Assembly: GCA_964034945.1 (NCBI GenBank)
Contig: OZ035961.1
Location: 13,841,243-13,905,242 of the forward strand
Direction of reading: 5' to 3'
Source of the DNA: Chrysopilus asiliformis
Taxonomy: Eukaryota; Arthropoda; Insecta; Diptera; Rhagionidae
DNA: 64,000 nt
The notes beneath the pieces are model-generated. The model was not told the origin of the DNA and ran no database searches. It was given only the letters and a program-made list of their open reading frames with translations. The translations under genes were made by a program, and so were the position numbers. Every line of letters starts with the position of its first letter. Within the stretch, counting starts at the first letter, position 1. Below are positions 11,210 through 22,467 of the stretch, piece after piece.

Positions 11210-13247
11210 ATTTCTTTGATATTATGACAATCGATATGATAATTTCTTTGTAAAATTTCGATTATCAAATTGCCAAGTCACCGCCAAAGATTTCAAGAAA
11301 AACGTGCGAATACCTTGATGAAACTTGAATACATCATCAGAAGTTGTTTTTCCACATGATTTAATGATTTAAATTTACAAACTCATAACTCTACAAAGAA
11401 ATTTGAATGTCCCAATCATTTTGTAGTGATGGATGTGATTTAAACAAAATAAATCTATGACTAATAGGGTTTAATTATATTTTATTCTAAAAAAACATTT
11501 TTATTTCGTAAAAAATTAATAAGGATTAAGAAATAACAAATTTTGGCTCGAGGCCTTACTTTGTTTCGCCTGTCTTACTAAAAAAATTAACTAATTAACG
11601 AATTTTATTGAATGATAATCGATTGACTTAATCCCACACATAAAAAGTGAAAGCCTTAGATCTCGGTATATTTAATGTTAATCCTTTTTATGAAAATTAA
11701 TAATTTTTGAAAAATTTCTAACTTCTTATCAGTTGTTTATCGTTTAAAAATATAACCGACTAGTAGTAATCGTGTTGGAATTTGGATAATCTGAAAATTG
11801 ATTGTTGAGATTGCTGCTACCGGATTTTGGACAAGGTTGTTTGTAATGAAGTTTAAATATATTTATCAAAGATTTTAACTATTTTAAAATCACTTTAAAA
11901 TTCATAAATGACGCAAGTTTTCAGAAGCCAGACGAGGCAATTTTATGGTAGGTTTTTTTTGAACTTTTTAAAACACTTTTGCTTTGTTTATCGTCATTTT
12001 GAAACCCAAATTTGTTTCAATTTGAACACGTTATAAATACTGTATGATCTTTCTATCTTATTTATTCCTTACTTCATTAAAATTTTACTATAAAATTACT
12101 ATTTTGCAACAAGAGAATTTTTTTGAGTTTTGATTTGAATTGAATTTTTCTTAATGTGTTGTTTTTGGTTGCCGCAATTACTTTTTGATTTTTTTTTTCA
12201 CAAATTCATGTCTCATTTAGTTTCGAAATATTTATTATTTCAATACTTGTTATTTATTACGTTTCTTATTCTAAAAACTTCCAATTTTTTTGAAAATTTC
12301 AAAAACGATTGTGCCGACATCTAGTTGTTGATATGTGAAATTTCTAGCTTTGACATAATCCATTTCCAAAGCCTTCAAAAGTTGTCCACACTGCAAAACA
12401 AATGTTTCAAAATTGACTACAAACATTTGCGAGGTTTTGCGTGTTTTGAAAAGCTTTCGTTGACATTTTTGTTTGATTTTTTTCTTCGTTCAATTCAAAA
12501 TCGCGATGATTTTTGAAATTGCAATTTTTCTAAAAACAAAAATGTGAATGTAATTGAAAACTTATATGGCATTAATAGAAAATTTCACATTTCTGTTGCC
12601 TAGTTAAATTTGTTCTGTGTGTGACAGTTTTTGGAGTTCTTTACTCTGCGTTTTTAATGTTTTTAATTCAACGTTATTTCAAAAAGTACACCGATTTCAA
12701 AACAACAGTCAAATAAATTGTAGACGAAATAAGTGGAATTCCATTAAAATATAACAGCGCTGGATCAACCACACTTGAATATAATAAAATTTGAATATTT
12801 GAGTGGCGCGAATATTTGAACTGATTTGAAATAGAGTGACTATATAAAACTAGAGTGTGGTCATTCTGAAATTGACGTCTGTTGAAATTTTCAAATTGTC
12901 CGTTAAAGTTCTTAAATTTTTCGGTCATTATCACAGATTTTAGCGAAAAAGTTTTAATCGATTAATTTAATAACAGTTTTCCTGGATCAAAGACTTTATA
13001 AGTTTTAAATATAATAAGTTATTTAAAAAATCTTGAAACAAAGTTTATTTTTTCAACAAAATTTTGAAAAAAATACTGTTTGAAAAATTTTCAACCGTCT
13101 TATTTCGATAACGGTCTTCCGATGGTCACACACTTTGATGTGACGGTGGTAAAAAAAATTGGAGTCTCTGGTACGGTGGTAAAAGAACCAATCTAAAAAA
13201 TACCCAAAAAGCGTGCCGGATTAAGAAAGCCGATAGCGAGATTAAGA
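11210..13247. other. Non-coding stretch, no gene recognised
   Basis: Strongly AT-rich. Short frames on both strands have no recognisable domain, and I see no inverted repeats or target duplications here. Confidence 0.4.
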
Positions 13248-13309
13248 AACCTGAAAATTAGCGTGGCGTATTTAATGGAACCTGAAAATTAGCGTGGCGT
13301 ATTTAATAG
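13248..13309. repeat. 31-bp tandem duplication
   Basis: Two almost identical copies of AACCTGAAAATTAGCGTGGC and the 11 bases that follow. Confidence 0.75.
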
Positions 13310-13719
13310 TTTTAGTCTTCAGAAGTGTGACAAATATAAATTGGCTAGTTTCAAAAAATATTTAAAAAAAAAACTAAATAAAAAAGCTGTTGGTTTTTAG
13401 GAAAAGTTAAGGCAGAAATTTTCAAGTGTACTAAATTTTCAAGTTTAGAATCATTTTTTATAACTTAGGGTCTTTTTAAAAATAAAAAAGATAACTTAAA
13501 TGGGATTTTGAAGTAAATTTTCTATTTCGCGGATGCAAGACGTAATGTTACTTTAATTTTTTCGTTTCCGTTCCGCAAAAATTACATAAAAGTCCCTCAC
13601 GTGAAACGGAATACAAAAAATTACGAGCTCTATATTTTTTTTCGTAATTTGTTTTAATTTTGTGCTCAAATTGATTTTAATTACTCAACACAAAAATAAT
13701 ACAGGAAATTAATTAAATA

Positions 13720-14640
13720 TTCAACATTTCCCTTGGACGGAAATTTATACCCGGAACGAATTTAATCCTTAATAACCCATTAAGCACCGAGGATGTCAAA
13801 GATTACATTCCACTCTTGTAAACATGATCCTTGCTCAAATCGAACGCAGGCAAATATTCTTAAAATAGATCAAACAATGAATCCATTTATGAGCATTTTT
13901 TTTTCATGATGAAGTCATCTCATAACGAAAGTGCATCAAATTTAAATCCCATAAACAAACATTTCCAAGTCAAAAACGAACACATAAAGAGGTTAAAAGT
14001 TTCGATTACACAGCAACCCCAAGACAAGACGATGTGGTTGGCTGTCAATATCCCAGAAGCAAAATAACAAATTTCTCGTGTTACTCTGCAAAGGCATCCA
14101 ATCGAAATATTCGTGTAGTATTTAGACCAGAATTTAGATCGATTTGAATGGCCACGTGTTCGTGTGAATATGTTCCCGAGCGTGGGCATGAATCCATTTA
14201 CATATCTCTGAACAGTTTAACAATTAAGGTCTATTAATTACTCATATCCATAAATATAGTTCTGATGGGTTATCGTATCGTTTCTCCACTCCCCTCTGTG
14301 CTCTCTCGTCTAGAGTTCGATACAACGGTGGCTTTTTTTCTTAAGACGACGACGAATGTATCTTTGACTCACAACGTTAAACAGATGCCCTTTTGGTCTA
14401 TGAGATGAGATGATATTCCGAGACAATCAGTAAAAAAAGCATAAATCTAAAAATTAATACTTTCTTCTTTATGTTTTCTACTTTCAGCTGAACTCTTTGC
14501 GGTATGAGGACTGAGTAAAATGTATCTAAAATCACAAAACATCCGACGGATGCTGGATATCAATTTGGTGGTGCATTTGGTCACGATTCACTTGCAATTA
14601 ATGCAATCGCTATCACCATCGCCATTGATTTATAAATAAA
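13720..14640. other. Unique-looking non-coding block downstream of tinman, possible regulatory DNA
   Basis: It lacks repeat features and is more balanced in composition than flanking DNA. It sits 0.6-1.5 kb beyond the tinman stop codon. In Drosophila, cardiac and visceral tinman enhancers lie in introns and 3' flanks, so this is a reasonable place to look. No specific site proves a function. Confidence 0.25.
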
Positions 14641-14695
14641 ATTTCATGTTTCATCTCAATTTCGTTTTGACGAGGTTTTTTTTTATTAATTTGTC

Positions 14696-14701
14696 TTTAT
14701 T
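14696..14701 (-). terminator. Candidate tinman poly(A) signal AATAAA
   Basis: This is the first canonical AATAAA on the minus strand after the tinman stop codon, about 535 nt downstream. A weaker ATTAAA is at 14792-14797. Both lie beyond the inverted-repeat element at 14795-15180 (the ATTAAA overlaps its far edge), so use of either would leave essentially the whole element in the mRNA. Confidence 0.4.
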
Positions 14702-14794
14702 TCTAGTGAATTAATCATTTTTGGACAAGTACTTGAGAATACTGCTTTGGTACAATTCTATTTACAAATGTTTATAGCTAAAAACAAAAGTTTA

Positions 14795-15180
14795 ATGCTA
14801 CATTTACACGAATGACAAATTTGTCATTTTTTTCTTGTCATTATGTTAATTCCCGTGTAAATGGCATAATTTTTGTAATTTTTTCTGTCAGAAAATGTCA
14901 ATCTCTCATAAAATAATGAACTTGTCCATTCTTTTATGCCAGATTGTCATTCGTACAAACGCAATATTAGTTATGACAAAAGTTGAATACTAAAGTTGTC
15001 ATAACTAATATTGCGTTTGCACGAATGACAATCTGGCATAAAAGAATGGACAAGTTCATTCTTTTATGAGAGATTGACATTTTCTGACAGAAAAAATTAC
15101 AAAAATTATGCCATTTACACGGGAATTAACATAATGACAAGAAAAAAATGACAAATTTGTCATTCGTGTAAATGTAGCAT
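14795..15180. mobile_element. Foldback element with 185-bp arms, in the tinman 3' flank or UTR (copy 1 of 2)
   Basis: Two inverted arms of exactly 185 bp each (14795-14979 and 14996-15180) flank a 16-nt loop. They begin ATGCTACATTTACACGAATG and are nearly perfect complements, with only a handful of mismatches such as AAAATAATG against AAAAGAATG. A second copy lies at 59623-60000. There is no coding capacity and no clear target duplication. It starts 55 bp past the tinman stop codon, so it is probably transcribed as part of the tinman 3' UTR. Confidence 0.9.
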
Positions 15181-15235
15181 AAGTTATTTACAAAAAGTTG
15201 TGCTTAAAATTAAAAAAAACGGACATTGCACTTGG

Positions 15236-15750
15236 CTACCAAAATGGTTTCGTATCATAGGTATTGGCATATAAATTTGGATGTGGTTGGTATTGATCGA
15301 ATTGCAAGCTGTAGCTGGGATAAGGTGGAGGTGGTGGTGGTGGTGGTGGGGCTGACGAAACCTGAAGACTCGAAGGATACGAACTTAAATCCGAAGGTCT
15401 TTCCAGAATGAATTGCGCCTGTGGAGGTGCGAGTTGCTTTTCACAACGTTTCAAGTCAGATTTATTTGAAATCCTGCAAGAGTCCTTGGTGGTTGTTCCT
15501 TCAATTTGCAAGCGCTTCGATTTATATCGCCTGTTTTGAAACCAAATTTTGACTTGCGTAGCTGATAAGTTCAACGATTGCGCCATCACTTCCCGTTCCG
15601 GTGCTGAAAGATACCGCTGTTGTCTGAAACGACGCTCCAATTCGAGTACCTGAGCCTGCGAAAAAAGGACTCTTGGCTTTCGTTTGGATCGCAGCTTTCC
15701 ATTTTTCCGCAATTCAGCTTTGGAGGACGTGACTATGTGGTTGCTATCTT
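15236..15750 (-). CDS. tin: tinman coding exon 3 (homeodomain and C-terminus)
   Basis: 515 nt. It encodes the whole 60-residue homeodomain and the tail to TKPFW plus stop. The poly-proline run corresponds to a GGTGGTGGTGG-type repeat on the plus strand. Confidence 0.95.
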
Positions 15751-18700
15751 CTGGAAATGAATAATTTTTGTTAATTGAAATAAATAAAAGATGTTTCTTA
15801 CTTTGAACGCTTTCGTCCTTGGATCGCGGAATCTGACAGATTGTCTCCAAATCTCGGACATGTTCGGATGTGGCTGGAATTGGATGTTGAATTCCAAATA
15901 TCGGTTGAATACTGGCTATGTTCCGTTTTTCATTGTCTGAGCATGTGACCGCGATATCCGTACTGGTGTCCGTTTGACTACTCATGCCAACAGAAGATGA
16001 TGGTGAGTTGAAGGGCGGCTCCTCTTTCACCTGAAATTCATTCTCGACAGGTATTGATATGTGATTGTTGTTGTTGTAGAATGCGTGATGCGGAACGTAA
16101 TGGTGATATTCTTGGGAATACTGTGTATGGCCGTGATAGTTGGAATGGTATTCGTAGCTATACGAGTGCGGCTGAGGGATATAACCGTGGGGAACTGGTG
16201 TTACTGGTCCTGTATAACCATCGAAATCGATGTATGTATTTCCTGGTTGCGGAATACTGGAATAAATGAAATAACATTGTAGACTTTTTAAATTTAATTT
16301 AATTTACTAGTAATATTCGGAATTTTATATCTTTTCAAGCGCGTTTTTAATTTTAATGATTAAACATAACAAAAGCCATAACTGCCAATCTGGCAATTAT
16401 TGAAAACCCGTATGGTGATATGATATTGTTCGAAGTTTAAGTGAACGGTGAACAGTTGTACCAAAATTCCACTTTGAAGTCAAACTTTCCGATAAGATTT
16501 TTTTAAATTTATTCCAATCGGATGTATGGGAGTTTTATTTAGAATCATATCCTAAATAACTTTTGTTTTTGGATTTTTTTGATAAGATGCACCGTTTTTG
16601 AGATATTCACAAAAAACGATTTCGTTCGTATGGGGGGTACCCCCCCTAATGGTTCATTTTTGCCCATTAACGAACTTAGCCTCGCATTTTACGAAAAACG
16701 GATCTGTGCAAACTTTCAAGTCTCTAGCTCAATCCGTGCGCCCGCAATCCGCGCCACAGACAGACGGACAGACAGACGGATGGACGGACGGACATGCAGA
16801 AATTAAATATTTTTATCATTCTAAACACACTGGTGTAATTAATTTTTTTGTGTGATGACGGGATCTTGGCGTTAGAAACGGTAAGGCAAATCTAATATAC
16901 CCTTTGGTTTCACGATGCGGGTATAAAAACTGCGTTTGGCTTTTGTTAAAAAGATTTATTAATACACAAAAAAATCACTTAACTTGGAAAATTATAAAAG
17001 TAAAAATTAATTTCCAGACAACGAAACATTGACAGTATCTTGGCCGTACTTTGACGTTGTTTTGACCGCACTTTGTATAAAAGATGATTTTTTTCGCCTA
17101 AAGGTATTATCACACAAAAGTTCAAATGGTCTGATAATTGTGAAAGTGATGAAAAAAAACAGATATATCAGTACGACGGAGAAAGCGCAATTGGCATGAA
17201 AATTGCACGAAAATACAGCCAGAGAAGGATTATTGTATTTCCTTTGCACTGCAGTGGCGCTAAATTAAAAAACAAACTTTGCCGTTAATTATCGCAACCA
17301 GGGGCGTAGATAAGGGGAGAGGGGGTGGTGGTTTTGGGGGCTCAACTTAACATATTAAAAAAAAACACGATTTAAGCAAATTGAGCAAATAATTAATTAA
17401 ATGGAAGATAAAGACATTTTTACCTTTTGCCGTATGTCAAATCAAAATTTCTGAAAAAAACCCAATTGAGAATCAAAATTTCTCAAAAAAAAGAAATGAA
17501 GCAAAGAATAGCTGAAAAAGATTCAACAGATGTCCCAGCAAAATGAAAATCTGGATGGTTTGTTGAATGAATACGAAATTTGATGAAAATGGGAAGCAGC
17601 GGTGATTTTATTGTAATTCGCTTATTAATAATTCGCTTACATTAAGATTTCGCATCTTAAGCAAATGTGGATGAAAAATTTTTGGTTTTTTTTCGCGCGT
17701 ACACCAGTTTTTCAAAATTTTGGCCCCACTGCCCGTGTCAACATCGTGTGTTGAACTTAAACATAACAAAAGCTATAATTGCCAATCTGGCAATTATTGA
17801 AAACCCGTATGGTGATTTAATTGAACGGCGTATCAAAATTTCATTTTAATTCAAGTTTTCCAAAAAGGTTTTTTTAAAACTTGTTCCAATCGGATTTTGA
17901 TGTATGGGAGTTTTATGTAGAATCATATTTCAAATAACTTCTTGCACTTTTTTGATAGGATGCACCGTTTTTGAGATATTCGCGAAAAACATTTTCATTC
18001 CTATGGGGGGTACCCCCCCTAATGGTCCATTTTTGCCCATTAACGAACTTAGCCTCGCATTTTACGAAAAATGGATCTGTGCAAAATTTCAAGTCTCTAG
18101 CTCAATCCGTGCGCCTGTAACCCGCGCCATAGACAGACAGACGGACGGACATGTAAAATTCAATTTTTTTTATCATTCTAAACACACTGGTGTAATTCAT
18201 TTTTGTGTGTGATAACGGGATCTTGGCGTTACAAACGGTAAGGCAAATCTAATATACCCTTTGGTTTCACCATACGGGTATAAAAATACCATGGATAACT
18301 GGGCTAGATCTTTTTAGCATTTGTAGAGAAGTTGCCCCAAATTTTAAAAAAATCTTCTGAACGCCCCTGAATAGAGTACAGCGTACAAGCAGAAAAAGGG
18401 CGGAGTTTTATATGTAGCTCATTTTCAAAAATCTTTGCGTCCAAGGTATATTTTCCAAAAAAATTCGCCTGCGGCGCCATAAGCAAACAACAAGCAAACC
18501 ATAAGCGAACCATAAGCAAACCATAAGCATACCATAAGCATTAGTTTCTGTTATGATTTGATAGTATTTACATTTTCAAGTTAAATTTCAGTGCTAATAT
18601 TAAGGAACTGTTACTGTATTTTTTTTTTTTTAAATGTGGCCCGCGGTTTGGTATAGAAAACTCGAAAAATATACCGTCGCTAGTTTTCTTTCCATTAAAA

Positions 18701-19901
18701 AAAACTTGCTTGTAATTCAAGGATTCATAATTTTTATTCGCCTCTTACTTGTCTATAAATATATTGAAATTTCCTGTAGGAATGAAATGAGATCAGGCAA
18801 TTTGTTTCCGTTGAAAAAATTTCGAATACGCACAAAGGTGCAATAATAACTGCGGAATAATTAAATTTTTCTATTTGAAATATACCTTTAATTAAAACAA
18901 AATATAATCATCAAAAAACATAAAGATAAAAAGTTATTAGCTAAAAGTCGGTTGCTTTGTACCAAATTTAAACTTATGATTTTTTATTTTCATATTTTAT
19001 AATGATTTTATTTTGTTTTGATTAAAAACTTTATTAAGTAAAGAATAGGAAATGTTTATTTAATAATTCTCAAAAACCGGGCAGTCTCAACTCCGATTCT
19101 AACTCCGACTACTGAAATTTTAGAATATCCGACTCCAATTCTTGAAGGTCGGGAATATCTGTTTGTTTTATATAAAATAATATTAATTCCTTGAGAATTT
19201 TCAGTAAAATAATAAAAATTCCTTGAGAACAACAGACAAATATACAAAGTTTGAAGAAATTTGGTGAAAACATGAACAGTAGCTCTTAAAATTTGTTTTT
19301 TTGATTTTTTTACAGTCCTTTTTTAAATTATTGAAATATTAAATCTTTTAATGACTATTAGTTTCTCTAAACGAAAGTAAAACTTTTAGTGGTAAGCCAG
19401 AATTTCAGATAAAATACTTTTCTCTTTAAATTTTCAAAACAACGCTCACAGACAAATTCTTTTTAAAATATACCTTGTTTTTTAGTTTTCAGTAGAGCTT
19501 CCGTTGGAATTGAAGTGAAAATATCAAAATTACATACGCTTCATAACTACAACCAGAAAACTTCAGATTTATTCAAATTTCGGCACATGTGTTTATACAA
19601 AACAATAAAAGAATAATGCTCCGAATTTAAAGAAAAAAAAGCATTTGGTCTTTAAATAAAAATTCCATTGTTTAAACCACACTTCCCTTTTCCTTGAATT
19701 CTTTTTTCTCAATAGTGTGAAATCTTAAGCGAAATTCAAAACTGACCTTTCCATATGGCAGCCTAAATAAGGATCGCCCTGGTCGACAATATTCAAAATA
19801 TCCTTTACTGAGAATGGTGTTGTATTACAGGACTCCGTGCCCGACACTGAACAACTGCCAGGACTCTCGATATCGTAGTATCCTTGTTGCAACATACTCA
19901 T
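15236..19901 (-). CDS. tin: Tinman, NK4/Nkx2-5-class homeodomain transcription factor
   Basis: Nuclear activator that specifies dorsal mesoderm and heart in insects. The model is three exons: 19901-19747, 16256-15802 and 15750-15236. Splice phases join correctly (donors GTCAGT and GTAAGA, acceptors ATTCCAG and TTTCCAG), giving 374 residues. Residues 28-37 are [10 protein letters not shown], the TN (Eh1-like, Groucho-binding) motif. A Tyr/His-rich stretch fills about residues 60-110. The homeodomain is residues 226-285, with WFQN of helix 3 and Tyr54 (residue 279), the NK2/NK4 signature behind recognition of TYAAGTG. A nine-proline run precedes the end, which is TKPFW. The start was chosen as the first ATG; the third codon is also ATG and begins MLQQGYYD, more like the fly start. 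Bagpipe lies divergently 13 kb away. tinman rather than vnd/scro is supported by the cluster position and the homeodomain wording ([24 protein letters not shown]). Confidence 0.95.
15751..15801 (-). other. tinman intron 2, 51 nt, frame-preserving and stop-free
   Basis: GTAAGA donor, TTCATTTCCAG acceptor. Its length is a multiple of three and it has no in-frame stop, so an unspliced transcript would simply add 17 residues ([21 protein letters not shown]) about 20 residues before the homeodomain. Composition and splice sites say intron. The inserted residues look unlike the flanks. Confidence 0.8.
15802..16256 (-). CDS. tin: tinman coding exon 2
   Basis: 455 nt encoding the Tyr/His-rich activation-type region, then a Ser/Thr-rich segment ([18 protein letters not shown]). 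The frame is open from the acceptor at 16257. It ends in CAA A before a GTAAGA donor. The region upstream of 16030 is coding although it contains no in-frame start codon. Confidence 0.9.
16364..16929 (+). repeat. Interspersed repeat with CAGACGGA tract, in tinman intron 1 (copy B)
   Basis: It starts AACATAACAAAAGCCATAAC, passes through GATGCACCGTTTTTGAGATA, has a CAGACGGA-type microsatellite at about 16758-16795, and ends GCGGGTATAAAAA. It is homologous end to end with copies at 17757-18286 and 53059-53576. Class unresolved: no coding capacity, shared 3' end, internal microsatellite. Confidence 0.8.
17757..18286 (+). repeat. Interspersed repeat with CAGACGGA tract, in tinman intron 1 (copy C)
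   Basis: Same family and orientation as 16364-16929, with a shorter microsatellite. It ends CCATACGGGTATAAAAA. The two copies lie about 830 bp apart, within the same intron. Confidence 0.8.
18478..18542. repeat. 12-13-bp minisatellite
   Basis: About five degenerate copies of ACCATAAGCAAA. Confidence 0.7.
19747..19901 (-). CDS. tin: tinman coding exon 1 (TN motif)
   Basis: It encodes the N-terminus with the TN motif and ends GAA AG before a GTCAGT donor, leaving a split codon. The frame upstream of 19901 has only non-ATG codons before it. Exon 1 joined to exon 2 completes AGT (Ser). Confidence 0.9.
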
Positions 19902-19987
19902 AAACACCAAACAGTAAAATAATCAAAAGTGTATCATTAACACAAAATCAAAACAAAATTCAAAGTTTCGCAAAGTTTAATAACAAT

Positions 19988-19994
19988 CACTTGA
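19988..19994 (-). promoter_or_regulatory. Candidate Tinman/NK site upstream of tinman
   Basis: TCAAGTG on the minus strand, an exact match to the TYAAGTG consensus of Tinman/Nkx2-5, 87 bp upstream of the tinman start codon. Short motifs occur by chance, so this is only suggestive of autoregulation. Confidence 0.35.
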
Positions 19995-20107
19995 ACCACT
20001 TTAATTTCAATGTTTATTGCGGATTTTAAATTTTACTCGCAATTAGTCACAAAAATCGTTTTCATCTTCGGCAACCGCAATTCACAAACAATTCGATCCG
20101 TTCATCT

Positions 20108-20114
20108 TCAAGTG
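20108..20114 (+). promoter_or_regulatory. Second candidate Tinman/NK site upstream of tinman
   Basis: TCAAGTG on the plus strand, 207 bp upstream of the tinman start codon. It is the second exact match within 130 bp. A GCAAGTGG near-match follows at about 20121. Confidence 0.35.
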
Positions 20115-20279
20115 ATCGAAGCAAGTGGAAAACTGACTGACGCAAAGTTTTCAAATCTTTACGGTCGATTCAAGGATAATTTCCCAATACAAATTTTGAA
20201 ATTTCAGTTTTTTGTTCAGGAAAATGCAGCAATTTGTCAAACAATTTGTGCCTTATGCGACCGACATACAGACTAATTG

Positions 20280-21295
20280 CTAGATTAGAATATGAAAAAT
20301 GGTTTTCTAGGGAAATCCCTCCTTCATTCAAAAATGGAACTTCACAGCCAATCAGAAAACGCTGTGAACCGCCATAGTAAATTTTTCCTCGTTGTTTCTC
20401 TTTCGGTCTCGTTTGAATTTAATTCAACAGATTGATGATTGCGGTGGGGAACGATTTGGAGCTTGTGTGTGAAAATTGAAAAAAGAAAATGACAGAAATC
20501 ACATGGCATGGGAAATTAGGCATGCATAAAGCTTTAATGGTGTTCCGCTATTCTTTATACTTTTTTTTCAAGCTTGCGAAGAAGTTACAAATTTTTGCTT
20601 ATTTCGTTAGTTTTGCTTTTTGATTTTTTTTTGAATTCTGAATTCTTTTACCCACGCGACCGAAATTCATGTGATTTCAATTGATTTTTTTCACTATCTG
20701 TTTACGAATTTTAAAATGTTTGGCATATCTGAAAATTTGAAAATCGTTTATCTATTTTTAGAATCACTGTCCTTTTAATGTTGATGTTTTAGAGCTAAAT
20801 GGGAAAACATTTTGATTTTTTTGCTTGATTATTTAGAAGAGTTTGATTTATGATAATTTTTACTTAATAAAACTAAAATAATGGTGATTTGAAAAACAAA
20901 TTTTTTTTTCTATATTTGTAATAGGACTAACAAAATTATGAGCGACTATAACAATTTTGTGGGTGAATTTAGAGATATCGTTGTAATGGAATTATTTGAC
21001 AATAGTCTAAAAAATTAAAATAAATAGTAGATTTTATTGGAAAAAATGGAAAAAAATTAAATGCGAATTTTTTGTAAGATTACGGATGTTTTAATTCATA
21101 TTTTCCATAATTTTATAGACTTCTTGAAAGTCTTTTCACCATTCATTGGTTTAATTTTCGTTAAAAATTTGAACTGATAAACATTGACGTTAATTAAAAA
21201 TGAAAAAAAAAAATTAAAAGAAAATGCAGCTAAGGTGTTTATTTAAATCCAACTTTAGATGGAGGTGTTACTTAGAAAAATAATAAAGATGATCC
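20280..21295. other. tinman upstream non-coding DNA
   Basis: Very AT-rich, with no gene, repeat or RNA recognised. Confidence 0.4.
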
Positions 21296-21590
21296 AAGTC
21301 AACTTTTTGACAAGTCAACTTTTTGACAAGTCAACTCTGACCTGTAGCAGGCAAATAAACTTATCTATTACATGACATTATATACTCGAAATACCTATCT
21401 CAGCTCAACCCGTTCAGGACCTAATTTACTTGTTGCGTGCATCATTTTTGAATTTCTTCTGCCACAGGTGGACCCATTTATACTTTTCCTTACGCCGGTA
21501 AATGCGCGCCTAGCCAAAGGCAAAATTTTCCTGCAGGAAGCCAATTACGCCGTAAGCAAGTCGACGGGTTTTACTCTATTTTTCTGAGTG
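21296..21590. repeat. Dispersed repeat ending ...TTTTTCTGAGTG, preceded by a 17-bp tandem
   Basis: The part from about 21420 to 21590 is the inverted counterpart of 22199-22467, sharing the blocks GGCGTAATTGGC, GCGCGC and ACTCAGAAAAAT. It is also related to 25855-26017. The left margin includes two to three copies of CAAGTCAACTTTTTGA (21296-21338). Confidence 0.65.
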
Positions 21591-21879
21591 TAAGCAAGGA
21601 AGAGATCTTAACGTAACTATTTTTTTTGACAAGACAGAAGCAGGTGTTCCAAAATTTCTTGTTATTAAAAGTAAATTTCATTTTTCATGGGGGAGTAAAC
21701 TACCTTTTAGTATGTTCAAGTGATTCTAACTGTAGTTTACAGATATTATGTTAATATTCATCTAATATAGCTCTAAAATGTTACTGTAATTGGTAAAATT
21801 CTAGAATTTTTATGGCGCTTTTGGAGAGTGAAAGCAAAGATTAGGTAAATACGCATCTAACCAATCGTCGGGCACAAAA

Positions 21880-22198
21880 ATTAACTACACCAGGGTGTTT
21901 GGGATGGCAGAAGATTATGATTTGCCCGCCCGTGTCTGTCCGGTTGTCCGTGGATACCATAACTTTCGAAAGATTTGATCTAGAGACTTGGAATTTTGTG
22001 TGGTTGCGCTTATTGTAATTAGCTAGGCGAAGTTCTTAGACAAGTCCTTCACCCTCCCCCATACAAACGAAACTTTTTTTCCGTTTTCTGGAGAACGGTA
22101 AGTCGTATTGGAAAATTTGTTAAGCTGTTTAGAATAGAATTTTACATAATCGCTTCATACATCAACATTCAATTCGGCCACTCATTCCTCCTGTCCCA
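21880..22198. repeat. Fragment of mid-repetitive module (CATACAAACGAAAC / TTTACATAA type)
   Basis: Homologous to 35600-35890. A CCCATACAAACGAAAC block is followed by a GTTTAGAATAGAATTTTACA-type block. The reverse complement of this module also occurs in the repeats at 16364 and 53059, around GTGCATCTTATC. Confidence 0.55.
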
Positions 22199-22467
22199 CA
22201 CTCAGAAAAATGGAGGCTAACTCAACGACCTATACATACGGCGTAATTGGCCTCGGGCAGGCGCGCGTTCGCCTGCATGTGGGCAAGTAAAACTGAGTTG
22301 ACCTGTGGTCGGAGAAATTCTGAAATTAAGCCACCAGCAGGTGAAGTAGGGCATTGGGAGCTGCACGAGTTGACCTTAGATAGGTTAACTCTGACCGCTA
22401 GCTGGCTTACAGACACCTCTGTAAGAGTTAACCTGACAAAAAGTTGATCTGGACATTTTTGTGAGTG
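22199..22467. mobile_element. MITE-like element, about 269 bp, ends CACTCAGAAAAATG / CATTTTTGTGAGTG
   Basis: Imperfect terminal inverted repeats (CACTCAGAAAAATG and its near-complement). Related copies are at about 21420-21590 (inverted) and 25855-26017. The interior is GC-richer than the surroundings. The short open frames here are not credible genes. Confidence 0.65.

Larger units (their letters stand above)
16257..19746 (-). other. tinman intron 1 (3,490 nt) with two repeat insertions
   Basis: The donor GTCAGT is at 19746 and the acceptor TTTATTCCAG ends at 16257. It contains two copies of the (CAGACGGA)n-type interspersed repeat (16364-16929 and 17757-18286) and a small minisatellite at 18478-18542. 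The remaining DNA is AT-rich, with no other gene seen. Confidence 0.85.

Noticed and set aside
15751..15801. Continuous 264-codon tinman frame through the mini-intron, starting at 16030
   Set aside because: The codon at 16030 is GTG, the frame continues upstream to an acceptor at 16257, and the 51-nt AT-rich segment has good GTAAGA/CAG splice sites.
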